This document shows positions 24,446 to 33,281 of a stretch of 49,860 nucleotides of DNA, piece by piece. The translations under genes were made by a program, and so were the position numbers. The notes beneath the pieces are model-generated. The model made no database searches and had not been told where the DNA came from. It was given only the letters and a program-made list of their open reading frames with translations. The stretch spans positions 1 through 49,860 of the forward strand of contig MUZD01000012.1 of assembly GCA_002155105.1 (NCBI GenBank), in the 5' to 3' direction. Position 1 is the first letter of the stretch. Each line of letters opens with the position of its first letter. Source of the stretch: Sedimentibacter sp. SX930. Its GTDB lineage: Bacteria; Bacillota; Bacilli; Lactobacillales; Aerococcaceae.

Positions 24446-25840
24446 CTAGATGGCATCCCCATCAACAACAGCAGCTTCATCATTCAGGATGGAAGAATCG
24501 AATTCCCCGATGTTGCGGGAAGAAACGACGCCCGCCAACATGCTGTCGTTGACGTTTGTCAAGGTACGCATCATGTCGATGACCGGTTCAACCGAGATGA
24601 CCAGACCGGCGATCGTAACAGGCAAATTCAGCGCGCCCAATACGATCAAAGCGGCGAAAGTCGCGCCGCCGCCGACACCGGCAACCCCGAAGGAACTGAT
24701 TGTAACGACCAGGATAAGCGTCAGTACGAAGCCGATGCTGGTGACGTCGATGCCCAAAGTCGGCGCCACGATGGTCGCCAACATGGCAGGGTAGACACCC
24801 GCGCAACCGTTCTGACCGATGGACAGTCCGAAACTGGCGGCGAAGTTAGCTGAGGCATCATCGACGCCCAAGGCTTTTGTTTGTGTTTCAACGTTCAATG
24901 GCAGTGCGCCGGCGCTGGAACGGGCAGTGAAGGCGAAGCTCAATACCGGGAAAGCTTTCTTGAAGTAGGTGATCGGGTTGACGCCGACTGACGCCAGTAT
25001 CAAGCTGTGTACCAGCAGGACGACAAGCAAAGCGGCATAGGAAGCGACCACGAACAGTCCCAAATTGACGATGGCCTGGTAACTGGATGTCGCCATCATT
25101 TTGGTCATCAAGGCCAAGATTCCGTATGGAGTCAGGCGAAGTACCAAGGTAACGATGCGCATTACGATTGATTGGATGACTTGCAGGCCTTTATTGAACA
25201 AAGCGGCATTTTCAGGCTGTTTTTTCTTGATGCCCATATAAGCGATCCCGACAAAAGCGGAAAAGACTACGACGGCAATCGTGCTTGTGCTGCGCAGACC
25301 GGCCAGATCCTGGAAGATGTTGGTCGGGATGAAGCTGAGCACTTGGCCAGGAATCGTCAAGTCAGCGACTTGGGTCTGTTGGGTAGTCAAAGCTTCGATT
25401 CTTGCAGTTTCAGCGGAACCTTGCGTGAATTGTGCGCCGTCAAGATTGAAGAGGATGACGGATGCCCACCCGATAAGAGCGGCGATGGCGGTTGTACCCA
25501 ACAAAGTGCCGAGCACGGATCCGCTGATTTTGCCCAGATTTTTGGTTTCTTCGATGCGGGTAAAAGCGCCCACGATCGACACGAAAATCAACGGCATGAT
25601 CAGCATCTGCAGGAAGCGGACATAACCGTTACCGACGATATTGATCCAGTCGATGGCAGTCAGTGTGATTGTGCTGTCAGGTGAGAAAAGCAACTGGATG
25701 GCGGCCCCGAAGATAACCCCTAAAGCCAGCGCGATGAAAACGCGTCTAGAGAACTTGACATGTTTGGCGCCCAAACGATAAAGTGCGAAAAGCAGTGCCA
25801 CAAATACGGCTAAAATAATGACGATGGAAATGATGTCCAT
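24446..25840 (-). CDS. tcyP: L-cystine sodium/proton symporter, TcyP family
   Basis: A 464-residue member of the dicarboxylate/amino-acid:cation symporter family. The start has AGGAGG upstream. Eight or so hydrophobic helices are visible. Family features include 'RFLQMLIMPLIFVSIVGAFTR', the re-entrant loop 'FTARSSAGALPLNVE' (serine-rich HP1), 'SFGLSIGQNGCAGVYPAMLA' and 'GVAGVGGGATFAALIVLGAL' (HP2). The N-terminus ('RLGAKHVKFSRRVFIALALG') and overall layout match TcyP, which imports cystine. The upstream leader is a T-box whose specifier codon reads TGC (cysteine), which independently supports cystine as substrate: uptake would rise when tRNA-Cys is uncharged. Confidence 0.9.
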   Translation of the reverse strand: MDIISIVIILAVFVALLFALYRLGAKHVKFSRRVFIALALGVIFGAAIQLLFSPDSTITLTAIDWINIVGNGYVRFLQMLIMPLIFVSIVGAFTRIEETKNLGKISGSVLGTLLGTTAIAALIGWASVILFNLDGAQFTQGSAETARIEALTTQQTQVADLTIPGQVLSFIPTNIFQDLAGLRSTSTIAVVVFSAFVGIAYMGIKKKQPENAALFNKGLQVIQSIVMRIVTLVLRLTPYGILALMTKMMATSSYQAIVNLGLFVVASYAALLVVLLVHSLILASVGVNPITYFKKAFPVLSFAFTARSSAGALPLNVETQTKALGVDDASANFAASFGLSIGQNGCAGVYPAMLATIVAPTLGIDVTSIGFVLTLILVVTISSFGVAGVGGGATFAALIVLGALNLPVTIAGLVISVEPVIDMMRTLTNVNDSMLAGVVSSRNIGEFDSSILNDEAAVVDGDAI

Positions 25841-25879
25841 TTGTATTCCTCCTTTAATTTAACTATCCCGAGAACGTAA

Positions 25880-26130
25880 AAAAGCCCTCGTCCCTATACT
25901 CCAAATGCTTGGAATACAGGGACGAAAGCTCTTCGTGATCCACCCTTATTCGCACGACCCTCGCGGATTGTGCCTTATGAAGTACGCAAAATCAGCCATA
26001 CTTCTGTACGCTATCGGGTACAAACCGAAATGACACTAACGCATCATCTTGCTCCGAGACGCATTTTCGCTTTCCTGACCATGCCTCTTCTCACCGACTG
26101 AGGCTCTCTTTGATGACCCTGAAAGGTACT
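25880..26130 (-). ncRNA. T-box riboswitch, cysteine specifier, controlling tcyP
   Basis: The leader contains AGGGTGGATCACGA (T-box core, 25946-25933), which base-pairs with uncharged tRNA, followed by a terminator: TTTCGTCCCT and AGGGACGA with a T-run (about 25927-25880). Upstream are AGAGAGCCTCAGTCGGTG, typical of Stem I, and a specifier loop GAAAATGCGTCTCGGAGC. In this loop the triplet TGC (26063-26061) sits just before the conserved GGAGC segment. TGC encodes cysteine, consistent with the cystine transporter downstream. When tRNA-Cys is uncharged the antiterminator should form. Specifier assignment is by position and was not folded computationally. Confidence 0.85.
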
Positions 26131-26170
26131 TCTTCTCTTCAACGCACAACTTATTTTCATTTGTGTTTTC

Positions 26171-26199
26171 ATGATAACACGCTTATTTTTCGAAAGCAA
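26171..26199 (-). promoter_or_regulatory. Promoter of the tcyP T-box transcript
   Basis: Reverse strand TTGCTT (26199-26194), 17-bp spacer, TATCAT (26176-26171). Transcription would start about 40-50 nt before the T-box Stem I. Confidence 0.65.
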
Positions 26200-26250
26200 C
26201 TGATATCCCTCGATTCAGGAATAATTGAATTTGCGGGAGTGATGGGCGCG

Positions 26251-26333
26251 GAAAAGATGGATAACTATCGGGAATCCATGGTTCTGGCCCCGGATCTGGA
26301 TGAAAAGATGAATAACTCCCCGGAATCCATGCT
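26251..26333. repeat. Array C: two hairpin repeats, 51-bp period
   Basis: GAAAAGATG(G/A)ATAACT at 26251 recurs at 26302, 51 bp later, each ending CGGAATCCATG. Within the first unit ATGGAT pairs with ATCCAT; the second has one mismatch in the stem. The sequence is unrelated to array B but the period is the same. A possible decayed upstream unit is ATTCA-N9-TGAAT near 26213-26230. Confidence 0.6.
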
Positions 26334-26352
26334 TTGGGAAGCCACCGAAAAC

Positions 26353-26388
26353 AAAAACAGGGGCCGCCTCGAAATTGAGGCGACCCCT
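26353..26388 (-). terminator. Terminator of the CopZ-like gene
   Basis: Reverse strand AGGGGTCGCCTC-AATTTC-GAGGCGGCCCCT, followed by GTTTTTGTTTTC. It lies 9 bp past the stop codon. Confidence 0.88.
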
Positions 26389-26396
26389 AAGATAAG

Positions 26397-26618
26397 CTAG
26401 GATTCTTTGACCGATTGGACTTCGTAGCCCAACTTTTGGATCGTTTCGCTGATGTCGTTCCCTGAAGTCTTGTTGCCGTCGAATTCGGCTTTGACTTTGC
26501 TTGAGTTGAACAACACTTTGACGGTTGCGACCCCATCGATTTTGCTGACGGCAGATTCGATTTTCTTGATGCAGGATGGGCAAGTGACGGGTCCTAATTG
26601 GATAACGGCTTGGCTCAT
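26397..26618 (-). CDS. CopZ-like heavy-metal-associated (HMA) chaperone
   Basis: A 73-residue single HMA domain protein with AGGAGG before the ATG. The metal-binding loop is 'GPVTCPSCIKKIESAV' (T-C-x-x-C type: C13, C16), followed by 'KIDGVATVKVLFNSSKVKAEF', the usual beta-alpha-beta ferredoxin-like order. The loop lacks the Met (MTCxxC) usual in copper chaperones: here V-T-C-P-S-C. It would deliver or buffer a soft metal ion in the cytosol. Its promoter has an FNR box at -41.5 like the P-type ATPase promoter, suggesting both act together under the FNR-like regulator. The metal is not determined. Confidence 0.88.
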   Translation of the reverse strand: MSQAVIQLGPVTCPSCIKKIESAVSKIDGVATVKVLFNSSKVKAEFDGNKTSGNDISETIQKLGYEVQSVKES

Positions 26619-26651
26619 GATTCATTCCTCCTATTTGTCTGGTATGACTAT

Positions 26652-26693
26652 AGTATAAGCGGAATACGCCGGAAAGAACTTGACCGGCATCAA
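26652..26693 (-). promoter_or_regulatory. FNR-type box and promoter of the CopZ-like gene
   Basis: On the reverse strand TTGATGCCGGTCAA (26693-26680) is followed after 22 bp by TATACT (26657-26652), putting the box centre at -41.5. The box itself is inside an 18-bp inverted repeat (ACTTGA/TCAAGT). Architecture is identical to that at the ATPase promoter. Confidence 0.75.
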
Positions 26694-26703
26694 GTATTCG
26701 AAA

Positions 26704-28089
26704 TCATTTTACGTCGTAATCGTAGAAGATGCGGCCTTCCAATTTGCAGCGGTCGTAATCCTCCAAAATGCCCTTGACTTGATTGGACAAGTAGAAGAGA
26801 CCGAACAAGTTAGGGATGACCATCAAGGCATTGAACGTATCGGCAAGCATCCAAACGATATCGACTTCCTGCAAGGCGCCCAGGAAGATGAAAATCGCTA
26901 CCAGAATCTGATAAGGCAGGACACCTTTCGTTCCGAACAGATACTTGATGTTCGATTCGCCAAAGTAGTACCAGCCGACGATTGTTGTGAAGGCGAAGAA
27001 GGTCAGACAGATGGCCAACAGGACGGATCCGCTGCCTCCGAACGCGATAGAGAATGCGGCTTGGGTCACTTGTGCACCTTTCAACGCCGGATCCATATAG
27101 GATTCTGTCACCAAGATGATCAGTGCAGTAGCGGAACAGACGATGACGGTATCGATGAAGACACCGACCATAGCTGCCAATCCTTGCTGTACCGGATGAT
27201 CAACGTGCGCGACGGCATGCGCATGCGGAGTCGAACCCATTCCGGCTTCGTTCGAGAACAAACCACGGGCTACGCCTTTTTGGACTGCGGCTCTTACGGA
27301 TGCTCCAGCGATACCACCGATTGCGGCTTGCGGCGTAAAGGCGCCGACAAAAATCAATTTGAAGGCAGGTATCACATTATCACGGAACAGGAATAAGATA
27401 ACGAGACTGGCGACGATGTAAACAAGTGCCATAATCGGGACGACGAATTCCGCGAAGGTAGCGATGCGCTTCATTCCGCCTGCGAAAATCAGGATGGCTG
27501 CCAAAGCGATCACGAGTCCGGTCACCCATTCCGGAATGGCGAATGCGGTTGTCACAGCCGATGCGATCGAGTTCGATTGCACCATGTTGCCGATGAATCC
27601 CAAAGCTACGATAAGCGAAACGGAGAAAAATTTCGCCAAAGCATTGGATCCGACCCCTTTTGAAAGGTAGTATGCCGGTCCACCGACGAGGTCGCCTTTG
27701 TTGCGGTCGCGCATCCGGTAGACCTGAGCGAGGATAGCTTCATTAAAAATTGTACCCATACCAAGGAATGCGGAGACCCACATCCAGAAGATCGCTCCCG
27801 GTCCGCCGCCGAGGATGGCTGTTGCCACACCCGCCACGTTTCCTGTCCCGACTTGAGCGGCAACGGCTGTCGCCAAGGCCTGGAAGGAAGACATGGAGCC
27901 TTCTTGGGAAACATCCTTTTTGAACAATTTACCGAAAACTTGTTTGAAAGCTTCCCACATGCGCGTGATTTGCGGGAACCCGAAGCGGATCGAGAAGTAC
28001 AATCCGGCGAACAGCAGGCCATATGTCAGAAAGTAGTCCCATAAGAGAACATTCACATAGTCGGCCAAAAAATTATATATAACATCCAT
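26704..28089 (-). CDS. AGCS-family alanine/glycine:cation symporter
   Basis: Start ATG 28089 has GGAGG upstream; the longer frame to 28161 lacks a site. The 461-residue protein has about 11 hydrophobic helices and the AGCS signature 'ALATAVAAQVGTGNVAGVATAI' close to the N-terminus, then 'GGPAYYLSKGVG', 'GLFSNEAGMGSTPHAHA' and 'QQGLAAMVGVFIDTVIVC'. Members couple D/L-alanine, glycine or glutamine uptake to sodium or protons. The 3' end lies 10 bp from the CopZ FNR box, so the two genes are not one operon unless read-through occurs. No terminator was recognised between them. Confidence 0.92.
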   Translation of the reverse strand: MDVIYNFLADYVNVLLWDYFLTYGLLFAGLYFSIRFGFPQITRMWEAFKQVFGKLFKKDVSQEGSMSSFQALATAVAAQVGTGNVAGVATAILGGGPGAIFWMWVSAFLGMGTIFNEAILAQVYRMRDRNKGDLVGGPAYYLSKGVGSNALAKFFSVSLIVALGFIGNMVQSNSIASAVTTAFAIPEWVTGLVIALAAILIFAGGMKRIATFAEFVVPIMALVYIVASLVILFLFRDNVIPAFKLIFVGAFTPQAAIGGIAGASVRAAVQKGVARGLFSNEAGMGSTPHAHAVAHVDHPVQQGLAAMVGVFIDTVIVCSATALIILVTESYMDPALKGAQVTQAAFSIAFGGSGSVLLAICLTFFAFTTIVGWYYFGESNIKYLFGTKGVLPYQILVAIFIFLGALQEVDIVWMLADTFNALMVIPNLFGLFYLSNQVKGILEDYDRCKLEGRIFYDYDVK

Positions 28090-28726
28090 ATAATACCAAA
28101 TCCTCCAATAAGTGAATTCACACCATTTTATTATGTATCTTTGATATTCTATCGATATCACAGGGCTGTGTCAACGTAATTGTGAAACTTTCATTAGAAA
28201 AAACGCCCCCAAGCGAGGGTAAGGTTAGAGTTCTGTGAATAAAAACACATGTTTACTCTGGAGGATAACGTTTGTTCCCATGAATTCAAGCTGTAACCTG
28301 AAAAAATATGGATGTTCGGAACAGTTGTTTTCAGAGAATGGATTTAAAAAATATAAGCAAATAAATTGATTAATATTACATAGTTGGTCACGATGAATAA
28401 GCTGAGCAAGAAGAGCGGTTTTAGGTAAAAATTAGAAGATGATGAGAAGGTGGCCTGCGGGAGCCATTTCAGTATTGCCAATTTTCCCGATTGTGAGGAC
28501 TTTGGGATATTCAGGCCTGTGCCTGATCGACGATAATTTGAAGAAGCATGAGAATCCGTAATATATAGAGGCGATTTTTTTCTGAATATCATGAAATGAT
28601 TACAGCGGAAGCGTATCTTCCTGAATATTTTTTTTGTTTTGCGGAACAACAAAATATCGCTGTAAGCGGTGTATTGTTATTTTCCGGAACATAGCTTTGT
28701 GGATTTGATTGGCCTATACTAATGAC
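28090..28726. other. Long intergenic region, no supportable gene
   Basis: About 640 bp between the diverging symporter and dehydrogenase genes. It is AT-rich, particularly 28310-28400 and 28560-28700, with no ORF having a ribosome site. TTTGATATTCTATCGATATCA near 28139-28159 (pieces: TTTGATATTC, GATATCA) is partly palindromic. TATACT at 28714-28719 may be the -10 of the dehydrogenase transcript. Nothing else can be supported. Confidence 0.5.
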
Positions 28727-28845
28727 ATCAATTCGCATCCAGAAAACGCGGCATTGCCGCATTCCGGAGCGTTTGGAACGACCCGGCAGCCAACCGCTGA
28801 GCGTGTTCTTTGCTGGTCCATCATACTGAGAAAGAAGGAATCATC
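28727..28845 (+). other. GC-rich structured leader of the D-2-hydroxyacid dehydrogenase gene
   Basis: Starting about 7 bp after a TATACT box, this 119-nt leader can form at least two hairpins: AACGC (28746-28750) with GCGTT (28770-28774), enclosing GGCATTGCC, then GGCAGCC... with ...GCTGG around CGC-TGA-GCG. It is far more G+C-rich than the flanking intergenic DNA. It resembles no riboswitch class I can name with confidence. Confidence 0.45.
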
Positions 28846-29832
28846 ATGGCCTACAAAGTTATCATCCCAGAAGATATAAGTGCATTAGGAAAAGACTTTC
28901 TGCAAGACAAAGGGTACGAGATCGTGGTCGGAAATGGGAACATCAGCGTCGAGTATCTGAAGGAATTGGTTGCCGATGCTGACGCCATTCTGGTCAGGCC
29001 AAATGCGCCATACCCGGAAGAAGTCCTGTCAGCTGCGAAAAAACTTAAGGTCATCGGTGTTCATGGCGTAGATTACGGCAATATCGACACCGATTATTGC
29101 GTCAAACGGAGAATCCCGATCACAACAACGCCTGCAGCGACCTGCAATGCGGTCGCAGAACGGACGTTGGGGTTCATCATGAGCCTCGCACATCAGATCC
29201 CTTTCATGGACCAACAAGTGCGCCATGACAATTGGGGCGCGCGCTACGAACACAAGGGGACGGAGCTGAAAGGCAAGACACTCGGTCTGATCGGTCTGGG
29301 ACGCATCGGCTCGCTGGTTGCCCGCAAAGCGACAAACGGATTAGACATGAAGGTGATTGCTTATGATGAATTTCTTGTGAAAAATGAATACGCAGGCTTC
29401 GTGACTTGTGCTAGTTCGATGGAGGAAGTTTTGGCAAAATCCGATTTCGTTTCCTTGCATGTCCCTGTCACAGTGGAAACAACAGGAATGATAAATCAGG
29501 AAACACTGCGCTTGATGAAACCGAACGCCTACTTAATCAATTGTGCCCGCGGAGAACTCGTCAACGAGGAGGCGCTTCATGAAACCTTGAAGAGCGGTGT
29601 CATCAACGGTGCTGCCCTGGATGTCTTTCAGGAGGAGCCGATTGCGCAGGATCATCCTTTCTTCGAATTGGACAACCTGATCATGACACCGCATAACGCC
29701 ATCATCACGCACGAAGCGCTGGATCTGATGGGCTACCACGCAGCCGTCGGAATCGATGATGTACTGAACGGCAGACAGCCGCAATGGCAAGAACGCTTAT
29801 TACAAACTGCTGTGGCGGAACAGGTTCAGTAG
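28846..29832 (+). CDS. D-isomer-specific 2-hydroxyacid dehydrogenase
   Basis: Start ATG 28846 has GAAGGA upstream; an earlier in-frame Met at 28810 lies in the leader. The 328-residue protein has 'AYKVIIPEDISALGKDFL' at the start, 'VIGVHGVDYGNIDTDYC', the NAD motif 'GLIGLGRIGSLVARKA', and the catalytic triad of this family: Arg in 'LINCARGELVNEEAL', Glu in 'DVFQEEPIA' and His in 'LIMTPHNAIITHEAL'. It is closest to phosphoglycerate-dehydrogenase-like enzymes lacking the ACT domain, so hydroxypyruvate, glyoxylate or 2-oxo acid reduction is possible. It is monocistronic with a strong terminator. Confidence 0.9.
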   Translation: MAYKVIIPEDISALGKDFLQDKGYEIVVGNGNISVEYLKELVADADAILVRPNAPYPEEVLSAAKKLKVIGVHGVDYGNIDTDYCVKRRIPITTTPAATCNAVAERTLGFIMSLAHQIPFMDQQVRHDNWGARYEHKGTELKGKTLGLIGLGRIGSLVARKATNGLDMKVIAYDEFLVKNEYAGFVTCASSMEEVLAKSDFVSLHVPVTVETTGMINQETLRLMKPNAYLINCARGELVNEEALHETLKSGVINGAALDVFQEEPIAQDHPFFELDNLIMTPHNAIITHEALDLMGYHAAVGIDDVLNGRQPQWQERLLQTAVAEQVQ

Positions 29833-29848
29833 AGCAGAAATAAGCTGA

Positions 29849-29899
29849 AAAATAGAGTGGAAAAGCCATCCGGACAGGGTGCCTTTTCCACTCTATTTG
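29849..29899. terminator. Bidirectional terminator
   Basis: AAATAGAGTGGAAAAG (29850-29865) pairs with CTTTTCCACTCTATTT (29883-29898) around a 17-nt GC-rich loop, serving both converging genes. Confidence 0.88.
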
Positions 29900-29906
29900 T
29901 TTACGC

Positions 29907-30245
29907 TCACAATGTTTTCATTGCTTCCTCGATTGGATCGAGTTCATCCGACTCTGTCACGGGCGCTTCCGTTTCGGCATCGAATTTCCCCTCAACTTCA
30001 GCAGCCTTTGAGTCGAATCGTTGCTTCACCGTATCTGTCGTTTCTTGGGCCATTTCTTTAGCTTGATCGACGGCTTCTTTTGCAGTTTCCTTTGCTTTAT
30101 CGGTGTAGTCCATCACCTTGTCCAAGGTTTCATCGGCTTTGTCGGCCAAATCTTTGCGAATTTCTTTTCCTGGCTTAGGTGACAATAGTAGGGCGATTCC
30201 TCCGCCAATCATAATCCCTTTGACGAAACTAGAAAATTTTCCCAT
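29907..30245 (-). CDS. YtxH-domain stress-related protein
   Basis: Start ATG 30245 has AAGGAGG upstream; the in-frame ATG at 30266 lies before it. The 112-residue product begins 'MGKFSSFVKGIMIGGGIALLLSPKPGKEIRKDL', i.e. one short hydrophobic helix with GGG (residues about 10-22) and the 'SPKPGKE-R' motif typical of YtxH. A long charged Ala/Lys/Asp helix with heptad-like spacing follows ('ETLDKVMDYTDKAKETAKEA'). Such proteins are often induced by general or envelope stress, but their role is unclear. The C-terminal tail is acidic. Monocistronic. Confidence 0.85.
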   Translation of the reverse strand: MGKFSSFVKGIMIGGGIALLLSPKPGKEIRKDLADKADETLDKVMDYTDKAKETAKEAVDQAKEMAQETTDTVKQRFDSKAAEVEGKFDAETEAPVTESDELDPIEEAMKTL

Positions 30246-32301
<2,056 letters not shown>

Positions 32302-32348
32302 GGGAAAATTGGTTCGCTTGCTGACGCAAGCGGGAATAGTATAAAGAA

Positions 32349-32396
32349 AAAAAGAGCAACAGTGAGGCAAAAATGCCTCGCTGTTGCTCTTTTTTT
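32349..32396 (+). terminator. Terminator of the 6-phospho-beta-glucosidase gene
   Basis: AAAAGAGCAACAG-x-GAGGC pairs with GCCTC-x-CTGTTGCTCTTTT around a short A-rich loop, with a T-run. Confidence 0.9.
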
Positions 32397-32424
32397 GTGG
32401 TTTACCCACTGTTGGTGGTGTCTG

Positions 32425-32552
32425 CTCCGGCGAAGACCCGCTCCCCGGAGGAGCCGGACGAAATCCAATCGCCACCTCCGGCGAAGACCCGCTCATCGGA
32501 GATGACGAATAAAATCTGATCATCAACTCCGGCGAGGATCTGCTCCCCGGAG
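32425..32552. repeat. Array E: three hairpin repeats, 51-bp period
   Basis: 26-bp units at 32425-32450, 32476-32501 and 32527-32552, exactly 51 bp apart. Consensus CTCCGGCGA(A/G)GA(C/T)C then GCTC--CGGAG; the first two units differ only at two bases. Spacers of 25 bp are unrelated. CTCCGG/CCGGAG forms the stem. A degraded fourth copy may start near 32581. Confidence 0.8.
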
Positions 32553-32600
32553 ATGGCGACTGAAACCGACCAGTCATCAGCTCTGATCAAGCCGCTCCGG

Positions 32601-33281
32601 TTATTTTTTCCGGTAAAATGCGGTCGGCCGGCCGACCGTTCCGTATTCCAGCCTCATTTCGATGACCTGTTTGTCCTCCAGATAGCGCAGATACTTGCGG
32701 ACCGACACATGGGAAAGATTCGCCAGACTGGTGATGTCGTTTACGGTGAAATCGCCTTTCTGTTGGTCGATGCAAGCCATGATCATGGCCAGCGTCGAAG
32801 GGGTCAGCCCCTTGTCGATGGCATCCTCATCTTTCTCCTCAGGCTGATTATCCAGCGAGTGGAGCTGGTCCAATTGCTTTTGTGTGACCGGATTGCGGGA
32901 ATGCAGCAGTTCCTGGCGCTGCACGAAAGCCTCTATGCTCTTTTCGAAGCGTTTGAACTGGAACGGTTTGAGGATGTAGTCGACGATGCCGCACTGCAGG
33001 CCGATTCGGATCGCTTCCTGTTCGCCGGCCGCTGTGATCATGATCAGCTCGGCCGGGTAATCCCTTTTCCGCAGTGCCCGGATCAGATCCAAGCCGCTCT
33101 TGCCCTGGATGTTGACGTCGACCAAAAGCAGGTCATAGGTATGCTTGCTGGTCAAACGGATGGCCTCGTCAAAGCTGCCGCAAGTCCCGGATACGGTAAA
33201 GCCGGGTATTTTCTCCAGATAACGACGATTGATGGATAATACCATCGGATCGTCCTCCACAATCAATACGTGATAGACCAT
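32601..33281 (-). CDS. maeR: Response regulator of malate/citrate two-component system (MaeR)
   Basis: A 226-residue response regulator of the CitB/DcuR type. The receiver has acidic pocket D10/D11, phosphoacceptor D55 ('LLLVDVNIQGKSG'), T83 and K105 ('YILKPFQFKRF'). The C-terminal domain has an HTH: 'DFTVNDITSLANLSHVSVRKYLRYLEDK'. The start codon overlaps the maeK stop by one base (TGATG), so the two are translationally coupled. In Lactobacillus casei MaeR activates maeP and maeE (established for that homologue); the same divergent arrangement and direct repeats are seen here. Named by locus synteny as well as family. Confidence 0.9.
   Translation of the reverse strand: MVYHVLIVEDDPMVLSINRRYLEKIPGFTVSGTCGSFDEAIRLTSKHTYDLLLVDVNIQGKSGLDLIRALRKRDYPAELIMITAAGEQEAIRIGLQCGIVDYILKPFQFKRFEKSIEAFVQRQELLHSRNPVTQKQLDQLHSLDNQPEEKDEDAIDKGLTPSTLAMIMACIDQQKGDFTVNDITSLANLSHVSVRKYLRYLEDKQVIEMRLEYGTVGRPTAFYRKK

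Noticed and set aside
28727-28845. ykkC-type (guanidine) riboswitch, suggested by CTGGTCC
   Set aside because: The short motif alone is not enough; the other conserved ykkC segments are missing.
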